64,000 bases of DNA from Psychroflexus aurantiacus (GCF_010820555.1 NZ_JAAIKD010000005.1:62001-126000); one strand, 5' to 3'; positions 9,032 to 17,799 are shown, counted from the stretch's first letter. Notes: generated from the sequence alone by a model not told the origin. A program made the numbers and translations.

Positions 9032-10309
9032 ATGAAAAATAAAGTAATAATTTTAGTAGGTCTGTTTGCGATTTTTCCAATGCTATCTTTTGCTCAAGGG
9101 GATTCTGAAGGTTTTTTTAGCTTGTGGGGAGAAAGCGCCAAAACCGCAGTAGGATTTTTCTGGAAGGCAGGCTGGGCTTTTGTATTGGGCTATATAATAA
9201 GTGGTGCCATTCAGGCTTTTGTACCTAAAAAGAAGCTTACACGACACATGGGTGAGAGCGATGTGAAAAGCGTTTCATTATCTACTTTATTTGGAACCAT
9301 CTCTTCGTCCTGTTCTTTTGCGGCACTGGCTGCAGCCAGATCGCTGTTTTTAAAAGGCGCACACTTTGTAAGTACAATAGCATTCATGTTTGCTTCCACC
9401 AACCTTGTCATCGAACTTGGGATATTAATATTCATTTTTCTAGGCTGGGAATTTGTACTGGCAGAAATAATTGGTGGATTATTACTTATAGTTATAAGTT
9501 CTATACTTATCAAACTTACCTACCCAAAGAAATGGATCAAAGCGGCACGTGAAAAAGTAGAGGAGGAATCTGATGAAGAAGAGGATTTCGACTGGAAGAA
9601 ACGAATAAAATCGAAGGAAGGCTGGTTTTTGGTTGGTAAAAACTTTGTCATGGAATGGAAAATGGCCTGGAAAGATATTTTGATTGGTTTTACGGTAGCT
9701 GGCTTTGTGTCGGTCTTAGTGCCACAGTCGTTTTGGGAGGCTATTTTTCTTAATAATTTGCAAGGACAGATACCCGATTTCGTCATTCGGATAGAGAATG
9801 CACTTGTAGCTCCTTTTGTGGCTGCCGCCACATTTATTGGATCTATGGGAAACATCCCTCTTGCCACAGTGCTTAACGAAAATGGAGTGATGTTTGCCGG
9901 ACTTATGGGCTTTATTTATTCGGATCTTATGGTACCACCTTTGGTCAATATCAATCGGAAATACTATGGTCCGCGTATAGCACTTTATATAGCCGGAGTG
10001 ATGTATGTGAGTATTGTTATTACAGCCTTGATACTCAATTATAGCTTCGAATTTTTTGGAGTCTTGCCCGAAGGCAGTCGTAAGGTAGCTGAAGTGACAC
10101 AGTTTAAGATGGATTATACCTTCTATTTTAATATTCTATTTGCCGTTCTTGCCGCACTGATGCTTTATTTCAATTTTAAAACCAAGAACATGAAAGAAGG
10201 CGGAGGTCATGATCACGATCATGGAAGTGGCGGGATTTCTTTCAAAAAAGTGGCTGTTTATCTCTTTAGTTCCATTGTCATCATTGGTTTGATTTTATAT
10301 CTGATATAG
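9032..10309 (+). CDS. ArsP/UPF0718-like permease with His-rich loop
   Basis: A 425-residue membrane protein of the predicted permease family that includes ArsP (formerly DUF318/UPF0718). It has two halves of several helices each, joined by an acidic loop (EEESDEEEDF, about residue 175). The first half contains GTISSSCSFAALAAARSL, which aligns with the place where ArsP has its Cys-containing TPxCSC motif, and the second half has the matching FIGSMGNIPLATVL. A cytoplasmic or periplasmic loop near the C-terminus carries GGGHDHDHGSGG, a likely metal-binding His cluster. The N-terminus could be a signal peptide (cleavage near LSFAQG) or first helix. It precedes the copper ATPase by about 70 bases. 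ArsP exports trivalent organoarsenicals; here the context and His loop suggest a metal substrate. Confidence 0.8.
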   Translation: MKNKVIILVGLFAIFPMLSFAQGDSEGFFSLWGESAKTAVGFFWKAGWAFVLGYIISGAIQAFVPKKKLTRHMGESDVKSVSLSTLFGTISSSCSFAALAAARSLFLKGAHFVSTIAFMFASTNLVIELGILIFIFLGWEFVLAEIIGGLLLIVISSILIKLTYPKKWIKAAREKVEEESDEEEDFDWKKRIKSKEGWFLVGKNFVMEWKMAWKDILIGFTVAGFVSVLVPQSFWEAIFLNNLQGQIPDFVIRIENALVAPFVAAATFIGSMGNIPLATVLNENGVMFAGLMGFIYSDLMVPPLVNINRKYYGPRIALYIAGVMYVSIVITALILNYSFEFFGVLPEGSRKVAEVTQFKMDYTFYFNILFAVLAALMLYFNFKTKNMKEGGGHDHDHGSGGISFKKVAVYLFSSIVIIGLILYLI

Positions 10310-10378
10310 CGTTAAGGTCTAAAAGATACATAATGCCAAAGCGTACTTCTAAATATCCAAATTGGAAAATTAAAAATT

Positions 10379-12394
10379 ATGGGACAACATCAAAACAATC
10401 ATTCAAAAGATGAGCATGAGCATTCAGGTGATGATCGCTCTCATCACGACCACCATAAAATGATGATTGAAGATTTCAAAAAGCGATTTTGGATTTCATT
10501 AGTCATTATGTTGCCTATTGTAGTTTTGGCTCCGATGATACAAGATTTAGTTGGGTATGAATTTCGATTCAAGTGGGATCGCTATCTTCAATTTGGACTT
10601 TCTTCCTTTGTTTTCTTTTATGGAGGCTGGCCGTTTTTAAAAGGCCTGGTTGATGAAATTAAAGAGAAGACACCAGGTATGATGACCTTGATTGCGCTGG
10701 CTATTTCGGTGGCCTATTTTTATAGCTCTGCGGTTGTCTTTGGTTTGGAGGGTAAAATATTCTTTTGGGAGCTGGCCAGTTTAATAGTCATCATGCTTCT
10801 GGGTCACTGGATAGAAATGAAATCGGTGATGGGAGCCTCCAATGCTTTAGAAGAACTGGCTAAAATGATGCCTTCCACCGCTCGTCGAATAAAAGAAGAT
10901 GGGGAGCACGAAGAGGTTTCTATAGACGACTTAAAAAATGAAGATGTTATTCTGGTAAAACCCGGTGAAAAGATTCCAGCGGATGGCCAGGTGATTGAAG
11001 GAGAAAGTCATGTCAATGAATCGATGCTCACAGGGGAGTCCAAGCCCGTTGCCAAGCACGAAGAGGATGAAGTCATTGGCGGATCAATAAATGATAATGG
11101 CTCTTTAAAAATAAAAGTGCAGCACACCGGTAAAGACTCTTATTTGTCAAAAGTGATTGGCATGGTGGAAGAAGCTCAAAAAACCAAATCCAAAACTCAA
11201 AACCTGGCAAATAAAGCAGCGGCTTGGTTGTTTTATGTGGCGTTAGGTGCAGGTATTATCACCTTGATTGTTTGGCTGAGTTTAGGTAAGGAATTTGAAT
11301 ATGCTTTAGAGAGAACAGTGACGGTCATGATTATTTCATGTCCACACGCACTCGGTTTGGCTGTGCCTTTGGTTGTTGCCATTTCTACAGCTGTTTCTGC
11401 CAAAAATGGACTTCTGATTCGAAACAGAACTGCTTTTGAAAATTCAAGGAAAATCTCAGCTATTATTTTCGATAAAACAGGAACCTTAACCCAAGGAAAA
11501 TTTGGGGTGACGCGTTATAAATCAGTTTTAGAAAATCAATCCGATGATGAATTGCTTCAAATCGCAGCTTCGCTTGAAAACAGTTCAGAACATCCAATTG
11601 CTTCAGGAATAGTTCGAAAAGCCAAATCTCAAAATCTGGATTTACAGGAAGCATCAAGCTTTCAGAATATCACAGGGAAAGGGATACAAGCAACTTTAAA
11701 TGATCAGGAAATTAAAATTGTGAGTCCGGGAATGTTGAAAGAACAGGACATTGAAATTCCTTCAGAGGCTTTCAAATCTAAAGATGAGACGGTAGTTTTT
11801 GTGACGATAGATGCTAAGTTGGCTGGATTTATTGCTTTAGCAGACGAAATCAGACCTGAATCCTTATCCGCTATAAAAACCTTGAAAGACAGAGGCATTA
11901 AAGTGATTATGGCCACAGGAGACAATGAACAGGTGGCTAAAGCGGTAAGTGAAGAGCTTTCCTTAGATGATTATTATGCTGAAGTTCTTCCTGAAGACAA
12001 ACAAAGCATTATCAAAGACTTACAGGAAAAAGGGGAGTTTGTTGCCATGACGGGTGACGGGGTGAATGATGCCCCTGCTCTGGCTCAAGCGGATGTTGGT
12101 ATTGCGGTTGGTTCTGGAACGGATGTTGCGGCAGAAACAGCAGATATTATTTTGGTCAACAGTAATCCTAAAGACATTGCAAACCTAATTTTATTTGGCA
12201 CAGCCACTTATAAAAAAATGATGCAAAACCTTTGGTGGGCAGCTGGATATAATATTATTGCAGTTCCGCTGGCAGCTGGAGTTTTGGCTGGAGTAGGAAT
12301 TATCTTAAGCCCCGCCCTAGGTGCTGTTTTGATGAGCTTGAGTACTGTAATTGTGGCAGTCAATGCGCAACTCTTAAAAAAACAAATGAAGTAA
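10379..12394 (+). CDS. copB: CopB-type copper-exporting P-type ATPase (P1B-3)
   Basis: A 671-residue heavy-metal P-type ATPase. In place of Cys-x-x-Cys domains it begins with a His-rich tail (about residues 3-27, many His with Asp/Glu), and the membrane metal-site motif is Cys-Pro-His (321-323), which marks the CopB group (P1B-3) rather than the CPC-type CopA group. The catalytic elements are all intact: TGES at 218-221, the phosphorylated Asp365 in DKTGTLTQG, HPIASG (the HP motif) in the nucleotide domain, and GDGVNDAPA from 559. CopB enzymes export Cu(II) or Cu(I) from the cytoplasm using ATP. It lies between the permease and a DUF3347 lipoprotein, all on the same strand. Confidence 0.95.
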   Translation: MGQHQNNHSKDEHEHSGDDRSHHDHHKMMIEDFKKRFWISLVIMLPIVVLAPMIQDLVGYEFRFKWDRYLQFGLSSFVFFYGGWPFLKGLVDEIKEKTPGMMTLIALAISVAYFYSSAVVFGLEGKIFFWELASLIVIMLLGHWIEMKSVMGASNALEELAKMMPSTARRIKEDGEHEEVSIDDLKNEDVILVKPGEKIPADGQVIEGESHVNESMLTGESKPVAKHEEDEVIGGSINDNGSLKIKVQHTGKDSYLSKVIGMVEEAQKTKSKTQNLANKAAAWLFYVALGAGIITLIVWLSLGKEFEYALERTVTVMIISCPHALGLAVPLVVAISTAVSAKNGLLIRNRTAFENSRKISAIIFDKTGTLTQGKFGVTRYKSVLENQSDDELLQIAASLENSSEHPIASGIVRKAKSQNLDLQEASSFQNITGKGIQATLNDQEIKIVSPGMLKEQDIEIPSEAFKSKDETVVFVTIDAKLAGFIALADEIRPESLSAIKTLKDRGIKVIMATGDNEQVAKAVSEELSLDDYYAEVLPEDKQSIIKDLQEKGEFVAMTGDGVNDAPALAQADVGIAVGSGTDVAAETADIILVNSNPKDIANLILFGTATYKKMMQNLWWAAGYNIIAVPLAAGVLAGVGIILSPALGAVLMSLSTVIVAVNAQLLKKQMK

Positions 12395-12463
12395 TCAACG
12401 CAAAAGTTGATTATAAAAAATGAACAATTAACTATTTAACCCTTAATTCAAAATTCAATAACA

Positions 12464-13135
12464 ATGAAAAATGTAAATGTAATCTTATCGAGAACAGTCT
12501 TAATCGGACTCATAACGCTATCAGTGGCATGTGTCGATAAGAAAAAAGAAGACAATACTGATGCTGACCATCTGCATGACCAGGAAATGCATGATGAACG
12601 AATGGATCATGATCATGATGGTGAAATGATAGATGATGACGAAATGATGGATGAAGCGAATCATACAATGACTGAGGAGTCTGATATGATGGTAAAAGAA
12701 AGCAAAACAGCTTCTTCCTTAATCGATAACTATTTAGCCATTAAAAATGCGCTGACAAATGATGATAAAGATGCCGCAGCCAAAGCAGGTGAACGTTTAG
12801 TACAATCTGCTAATGCATTTGAAATGAGTCAAGTTGAGACTTCTCAGCAACAGGAAATGAAAGAAATCTTGAAAGTGATGAAAGAACACGGAGAGCATAT
12901 CTCTAAAAGTGATATGGCACATCAAAGAGAGCATTTTGCCCAAATTAATCTTCATATGAAAGACATGTTAGCTGTCACTGGTTCAGACAGAGTACTTTAT
13001 CAGCAGTACTGTCCGATGTATGCTGATAATACAGGTGGCGCTTGGTTAAGCGAATCTAAAGACATTAAAAATCCACTTTTCGGAAGCAAAATGATGAAAT
13101 GCGGTTCTGTAAAACAGACGATTGCTTTAAAATAA
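12464..13135 (+). CDS. His/Asp-rich DUF3347 lipoprotein
   Basis: A 223-residue lipoprotein (lipobox SVAC) with three parts: an acidic, His- and Met-rich linker (about residues 30-75, elements such as DHDHDGEM and DDDEMMDEA), a helical region starting at SLIDNYLAIKNALTNDD, and the DUF3347 ending with YCPMYAD, WLSESK and MMKCGSVKQ. This is the third copy of the domain in the cluster, and the only one with both a lipid anchor and a metal-binding linker. It follows copB by about 70 bases. A role as periplasmic acceptor or buffer for copper delivered by CopB is a reasonable inference; no enzymatic residues are apparent. Confidence 0.85.
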   Translation: MKNVNVILSRTVLIGLITLSVACVDKKKEDNTDADHLHDQEMHDERMDHDHDGEMIDDDEMMDEANHTMTEESDMMVKESKTASSLIDNYLAIKNALTNDDKDAAAKAGERLVQSANAFEMSQVETSQQQEMKEILKVMKEHGEHISKSDMAHQREHFAQINLHMKDMLAVTGSDRVLYQQYCPMYADNTGGAWLSESKDIKNPLFGSKMMKCGSVKQTIALK

Positions 13136-13288
13136 GAATGGCTTTATTTCTATTCAAGTAATTAAGCTAAATAGCTCCAATATATTCAAGGAGTTTACAT
13201 GAATTGCTTAGACAATATTAGTATTTACCGTTATGTTGATGATAATGTTGAATGCAGCTCTTTAAATAATAGTATTTTTAAATAAAAC

Positions 13289-14002
13289 ATGACACATACC
13301 TATAAAGTTTCCGGCATGACTTGCCAGCATTGCAGAGCCAGTGTAGAAGAAAGTCTTAAAGATTTAGACCATGTGAAATCGGTGAGCGTTGATTTGGAAG
13401 CCGAAGAAGCTAAAATCGATATGGAAAAGCATATGGATTTGGAGACGCTTCAAAAGGCACTTTCAGATAAATACACGATTTCAAAAAAATCTGATTTTGA
13501 AGACAAGCCTGGTCAAAACATCCAGGACCAGTCTAAGGCACAGCAGCTGTTTCCCTTGTTTTTAATCTTTGGTTACATCACTGCAGCTTCCATTTTGCTG
13601 AATTTTAGCGACTGGAAACTCAGCAGTTTTATGTTTGACTTTATGGGCCTTTTTTATATGGTCTTTAGTTTTTTCAAATTTCTGGATTATACCGGATTTC
13701 CAGAATCTTTTAGGATGTACGACCCTCTAGCCAAAGTCCTGCCTGCTTATGGGTGGGTGTATCCGTTTATAGAAACCGCTCTCGGACTCATGTTCCTGAT
13801 GCGATTTGAAATCGATATAGCTTTGGTCGCCACGATTGTTGTTCTAGGAATTACCACGATAGGTGTCACCCGCTCTCTGTTCTCCAAAAAAGTCATCAAG
13901 TGTGCCTGTTTGGGAACGGCGCTCAATCTTCCTATGACCGAAGCGACCTTTATTGAAAATACCATCATGCTGGTCATGGCAGTCTGGATGTTGTTGTTTT
14001 AA
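13289..14002 (+). CDS. Fusion of HMA metal-binding domain with MauE-like membrane domain
   Basis: A 237-residue protein. Residues 1-70 are a heavy-metal-associated domain with the MTCQHC site (Cys12, Cys15) and the usual beta-alpha-beta pattern. From about residue 85 there are four hydrophobic segments with the MauE/DoxX-like layout, including FKFLDYTGFPESFRMYDPLA and the conserved KCACLG (Cys205, Cys207) before the last helix. MauE-type proteins accompany thiol-redox and protein maturation systems, and HMA domains carry Cu(I). The fusion suggests a membrane device that couples copper capture to thiol chemistry or copper relay. Not part of a canonical Cus or Cop operon. It is the last gene of the island, 150 bases after the DUF3347 lipoprotein. 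Confidence 0.85.
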   Translation: MTHTYKVSGMTCQHCRASVEESLKDLDHVKSVSVDLEAEEAKIDMEKHMDLETLQKALSDKYTISKKSDFEDKPGQNIQDQSKAQQLFPLFLIFGYITAASILLNFSDWKLSSFMFDFMGLFYMVFSFFKFLDYTGFPESFRMYDPLAKVLPAYGWVYPFIETALGLMFLMRFEIDIALVATIVVLGITTIGVTRSLFSKKVIKCACLGTALNLPMTEATFIENTIMLVMAVWMLLF

Positions 14003-14011
14003 AGTAAACTT

Positions 14012-14074
14012 TGTGATCTCTGTGTCTCTTATGCTTGTAATTTTTCACCACGGAGATACAAAGGGCACGGAGAA
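14012..14074. repeat. Intergenic imperfect palindrome (copy A, flanks dinB)
   Basis: The two halves are roughly complementary: a CTCTGTGTCTCTT arm on the left and CACCACGGAGATAC...GGGCACGGAG on the right. A related element lies on the other side of dinB at 15237. Elements of the form CACCACGGA...CACGGAG are dispersed non-coding repeats in many genomes. Confidence 0.6.
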
Positions 14075-14095
14075 ACCTTATATAAATTAAGTTTT

Positions 14096-15199
14096 TTAAA
14101 ACGGTAGTTTCAACTGTTCTTCGTTTGGAATGGAAGGTTTTTTCACTGATTTGGTTTGTTCTGTGTTGAGGTTGGACAATGAAATCCCCAGCAGGCGGAT
14201 GGAATCTTTGATGGGCTCCTGGTAAAGTAAGGCCTTGGTTTCTTCCATGATCAAAGCTTTGGAGGCGATAAAAAGCTTCAGGGTTTTGCTTCGGGTTTGC
14301 ACGCTAAAATCGCTGTATTTCAATTTCAAGGTGATGGTTTTTCCTGCAACCCGACTGGTTTTGAGTCGTCTCTCCACTTCCTCAGCGATATCCTCAAGCT
14401 TTTCGAGCATGTAAATTTCAGAGGAAATATTTTCAGAAAAGGTGCGTTCGGCGCCGAGTGATTTGCGAATTCGGGAGGTCTTAACTTCACTTAAATGAAT
14501 CCCGCGCACCACATTATAGTAATGGGAGCCGCTTTTTCCAAAGTGCTTCTGGAGATAGTCCAGGGTTTTGAGCTTAAGGTCAGCACCGGTAAAAATCCCC
14601 AGTCGGTACATTTTATCCTGAGTCACTTTCCCCACACCATAAAATTTCCTGATGTCCAGCTGTTCCAGAAAGTCAATGACGTCTTCCGGTGGAATTGTTT
14701 TTTGACCATTGGGTTTATTGATGTCGCTGGCAACTTTAGCGATAAACTTATTGATGGAAATTCCGGCGGAGGCATTGAGTCCGGTCTTAGCTTTAATTTT
14801 TTCTCTGATTTCCCTGGCCAGAACCGTCGCGCTGGGGAAGTTGAATTTATTTACCGTAACATCCAGATAAGCCTCATCCAGAGAAAGCGGCTCGACCAAA
14901 TCGGTGTATTCAAAAAAGATTTTGCGGATTTGCTGAGAGATTTCCTTGTAGCGCTCAAATCGGGGTCTTACAAATATTAAATGCGGACAAAGCCGAGCGG
15001 CCTGCCTTCCACTCATCGCACTTTTTACGCCGTATTTCCGGGCTTCATAACTCGCCGCCGCCACGACTCCGCGTTTGGAACTTCCCCCAACGGCCAGCGC
15101 TTTGCCTTTCAAACTGGGATCATCCAATTGTTCTACAGAGGCGTAAAAGGCATCCATATCGACGTGGATAATTTTGCGAAGATGTTTTCGAAAATCCAT
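14096..15199 (-). CDS. dinB: DNA polymerase IV (Y family)
   Basis: A 367-residue Y-family translesion polymerase. The start chosen is the ATG at 15199 (MDFRKHLRK); a TTG two codons upstream is possible but unneeded. The catalytic carboxylates are present in HVDMDAFYASVE (Asp14, Asp16) and SLDEAYLD (Asp108, Glu109), and the helix-hairpin-helix (FYGVGKVTQDKMYRLGI) and little-finger region follow. It copies past damaged bases with low fidelity. The C-terminus ends with EEQLKLPF, which resembles the beta-clamp binding peptide QLxLPF expected there. The gene is monocistronic and bounded on both sides by related intergenic palindromes. Confidence 0.95.
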   Translation of the reverse strand: MDFRKHLRKIIHVDMDAFYASVEQLDDPSLKGKALAVGGSSKRGVVAAASYEARKYGVKSAMSGRQAARLCPHLIFVRPRFERYKEISQQIRKIFFEYTDLVEPLSLDEAYLDVTVNKFNFPSATVLAREIREKIKAKTGLNASAGISINKFIAKVASDINKPNGQKTIPPEDVIDFLEQLDIRKFYGVGKVTQDKMYRLGIFTGADLKLKTLDYLQKHFGKSGSHYYNVVRGIHLSEVKTSRIRKSLGAERTFSENISSEIYMLEKLEDIAEEVERRLKTSRVAGKTITLKLKYSDFSVQTRSKTLKLFIASKALIMEETKALLYQEPIKDSIRLLGISLSNLNTEQTKSVKKPSIPNEEQLKLPF

Positions 15200-15236
15200 A
15201 GACAAAAATACATAAAGTACTAGGGAAATAATGCGT

Positions 15237-15295
15237 TGTGCTCTCTGTGACTTAGTGGTTCTATTTCACCACGGATGCACCAAGGTCACGGAGGA
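15237..15295. repeat. Intergenic imperfect palindrome (copy B, flanks dinB)
   Basis: Complementary arms CTCTGTGACTTAGTGGT and ACCAAGGTCACGGAG enclose TTCACCACGGATGC. It shares TTCACCACGGA and CACGGAG with the copy at 14012, in the same orientation, so dinB sits between two direct copies. Confidence 0.6.
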
Positions 15296-15307
15296 ATTTC
15301 ATGTAAG

Positions 15308-16966
15308 TTATAACCCTTTTGGAATCGCTTCAATAAGTTGTTTGGTGTAGGCTTTTTCCGGATGGGCATACACCGCATCCGCTTCTCCACGTTCTACGAT
15401 TTTGCCCTGATGCATTACCAAAAGCTGATCGGCCATGTACTTGACGACCGCCAAATCGTGTGAGATAAAGATATAGGTAAATCCAAAATCAGATTTGAGT
15501 TCGTTGAGCAAATTTAAGACCTGGGCCTGTACCGAAATATCCAAAGCCGATACCGACTCATCACAAATAATCAGTTTAGGTTCTACGGCAATGGTTCTGG
15601 CAATGCCGATACGTTGACGCTGCCCCCCGCTAAATTCATGCGGATACCTGTCGAAATGCTCTTCAGACAGCCCCACGCGTTTCAAAATCTGTATGGTTTT
15701 TTCCCGTCTCGATGCTGCATTGCCATAGAGGCCATGTACCTTCATGGGTTCCATAATGGTTTTGCCTACCGAAAGTCGTGGATTTAGACTCGAAAACGGA
15801 TCCTGAAAAATAAGCTGAATGTCTTTTCTGAGGTGTCTTAAAGCTTCACCTTTGAGTCTGGTAATGGACTTGCCCTGGTATAAAATCTCTCCTTCAGTGG
15901 GATCATCCAGCCTCAAAATGGCATTGCCCAAGGTGGATTTTCCGCAACCGGATTCCCCCACAAGCCCCAGAGTTTCACCCTCGTAAATCTTGAAACTCAC
16001 GTCGTCCACGGCATTTACTTTTTCAGTTTTCTCAAACCAGCCCGCATTGGAGATAAAGGTTTTTTTGACGTTCCTCACTTCAAGCAAAGGGGGTCTGGAG
16101 TATATGAGCTCATGTCTTTTTTTCCGTTCTTCTGAAGTTTCTATGGCAGCGTTTGGAACTTCCTGCATATAATCTTTAACCGTAGGCAAGGCTTTAAGGC
16201 GGTGCCGGGTAGAAGGTTTGGAAGCCAAAAGCGCTTTGGTATACTGGTGTCTGGCATTTTTAAAGATGTTGACCACATCGTCCTGTTCCACAATTTCACC
16301 CTGGTACATGACTGCTACCCGGTCTGCCAGTTCAGACACCAAGGCCAGGTCGTGAGAAATGAAGATGATACTCATCTCCGTTTCTTGTTGTAAAGATTTA
16401 AGCAGTTTCAGGATTTCCTTCTGCACCGTGACGTCTAAAGCCGTAGTGGGTTCGTCTGCAATCAGGATTTTGGGTTTGCAGGCAATCGCCATGGCAATCA
16501 TGACGCGTTGCTTTTGCCCGCCACTGATTTGGTGGGGATAACTTTTGAAAATAGCTTCGGGCCTGGGTAATTTCACCTTTTCAAAAAGGCTCAGGACTTC
16601 TTGTTTTACTTCAGCTTTAGATAATTGTTTATGCCGTATCAAGACTTCTTCGACCTGTTTTCCGCAGCGCATCGAAGGATTCAGCGAACTCATAGGTTCC
16701 TGAAAAATCATCGAAATGTCATTGCCTCGAATCTGCTGAAATTGTTGCTCACTAGACTTCGTCAGTTCTCGATCTTGAAATAAAATGGACCCTTCTACCT
16801 TAGCTTTTGCACCGAGTAGACCCAGAATGGACAAGGTCGACACCGACTTCCCAGAGCCGGATTCCCCTACAATGCCAAGAATTTGATTGGGTTGCAGATC
16901 AAAACTGACGTTCTTGATGACGTGTTCATCTCCAAAGTGTATGTTGAGGTTACTGACTTTAAGCAT
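15308..16966 (-). CDS. Double ATP-binding protein of a peptide/nickel-type ABC importer
   Basis: A 552-residue protein made of two complete ABC ATPase domains of the Dpp/Opp class. Domain 1 has Walker A GESGSGKS (34-41) and signature ISGGQKQR; domain 2 has Walker A GESGCGKST and signature FSGGQRQR. Each is followed by the short C-terminal extension seen in oligopeptide-type ATPases. Fused forms (YejF or GsiA-like) drive uptake of peptides, glutathione or nickel complexes. No permease or binding protein gene is adjacent, which is common for this gene in Bacteroidota, so the substrate is unknown. Its ATG overlaps the stop of the preceding exonuclease gene (TAATG). Confidence 0.9.
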   Translation of the reverse strand: MLKVSNLNIHFGDEHVIKNVSFDLQPNQILGIVGESGSGKSVSTLSILGLLGAKAKVEGSILFQDRELTKSSEQQFQQIRGNDISMIFQEPMSSLNPSMRCGKQVEEVLIRHKQLSKAEVKQEVLSLFEKVKLPRPEAIFKSYPHQISGGQKQRVMIAMAIACKPKILIADEPTTALDVTVQKEILKLLKSLQQETEMSIIFISHDLALVSELADRVAVMYQGEIVEQDDVVNIFKNARHQYTKALLASKPSTRHRLKALPTVKDYMQEVPNAAIETSEERKKRHELIYSRPPLLEVRNVKKTFISNAGWFEKTEKVNAVDDVSFKIYEGETLGLVGESGCGKSTLGNAILRLDDPTEGEILYQGKSITRLKGEALRHLRKDIQLIFQDPFSSLNPRLSVGKTIMEPMKVHGLYGNAASRREKTIQILKRVGLSEEHFDRYPHEFSGGQRQRIGIARTIAVEPKLIICDESVSALDISVQAQVLNLLNELKSDFGFTYIFISHDLAVVKYMADQLLVMHQGKIVERGEADAVYAHPEKAYTKQLIEAIPKGL

Positions 16967-17679
16967 TAGACAGAGATAAGTTCGTGATCTTCCAAAAGTT
17001 CTTCCTGGCGAAGTTTCAAGATAACCTGCGCTACTGCAATAACGTCTTTTTCGCAGTAGGTTACAATTCTATCAATATCTTTTTCTTTGTAGTACACGTC
17101 TCTCACCTGGCTGCCGTCAATGTCATCCTTTGGAGAGGGAATATCGAAAAGTTCGGTGAGCAATTTCAAAGAGGTATAGTGTTTATAATCCCCGAACTTC
17201 CATAGTTCCAGCGTATCCAGGTGCGGAATTTCCCAGGGCTTTTTCCCGAAAAACTGGAGTTTTTCGGGCAGTGAAATCCCGTGAATCAGCATGCGTCTGG
17301 CGATGTAGGGAAAATCGAATTCCTTGGCATTGTGACCGCACATGAGATGCTGAGGTAGGCTGAAATAATCTTCAACCAGAATCTTGAAACGTTTCAGTAA
17401 GTCATCTTCTTCACCAAAAAAGCTGGTGGTTCTGAATTTTCTCTCTTCCCCTTTAAAGTTAAAATACCCCACCGAAATGCATACGATTTTTCCAAATTCT
17501 GCCCAGATGCCGGCACGCTCATAAAATTCTTCAGCTGTAAACTCTTCTTTCCGCTGGTACTGCGTTTTATCGGCATATAGTTTTTGTTTCACGGGAGTTA
17601 ATCCCGCAAAGTCCTCCTGTTCAGGAACGGTTTCAATGTCCAGAAAGAGGATGTGTTCCAGGTTGAGTTTGTGTAGCAT
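16966..17679 (-). CDS. DEDD-family 3'-5' exonuclease (PolB-like)
   Basis: A 237-residue protein with the RNase H-like exonuclease fold. The three exonuclease motifs are visible: LFLDIETVPE near the N-terminus (Asp, Glu), CGHNAKEFDFPYIARR in the middle (Asp), and YCEKDVIAVAQ near the end (Asp). This is the predicted PolB-type 3'-5' exonuclease family, which acts on single-stranded ends during DNA repair. Translation of the ABC ATPase is coupled to it by a one-base TAATG overlap, although the two functions are unrelated. Confidence 0.85.
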   Translation of the reverse strand: MLHKLNLEHILFLDIETVPEQEDFAGLTPVKQKLYADKTQYQRKEEFTAEEFYERAGIWAEFGKIVCISVGYFNFKGEERKFRTTSFFGEEDDLLKRFKILVEDYFSLPQHLMCGHNAKEFDFPYIARRMLIHGISLPEKLQFFGKKPWEIPHLDTLELWKFGDYKHYTSLKLLTELFDIPSPKDDIDGSQVRDVYYKEKDIDRIVTYCEKDVIAVAQVILKLRQEELLEDHELISV

Positions 17680-17753
17680 GCTTCAGCGGTGTTTCAGGAT
17701 AACTAAGTTAGGTAATTTTTGAAGAAGTATTAGAATAGAGATAGTTGAACTTA

Positions 17754-17799
17754 AGATTTACGGTTTTACCGCAGTAAAAGTACGGTTGAACCGTAATCT
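17754..17799. promoter_or_regulatory. Nested inverted repeats, possible operator
   Basis: AGATTTACGGTT at 17754-17765 is matched by AACCGTAATCT at 17789-17799. Within this lie two small palindromes, CGGTTTTACCG and CGGTTGAACCG, about 22 bases apart, roughly two helical turns. Such spacing suits a dimeric regulator. The element lies between the exonuclease (minus strand) and the exported-protein patch (plus strand), about 170-220 bases before the latter. A seven-unit CA repeat follows at 17853-17866. Confidence 0.4.
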
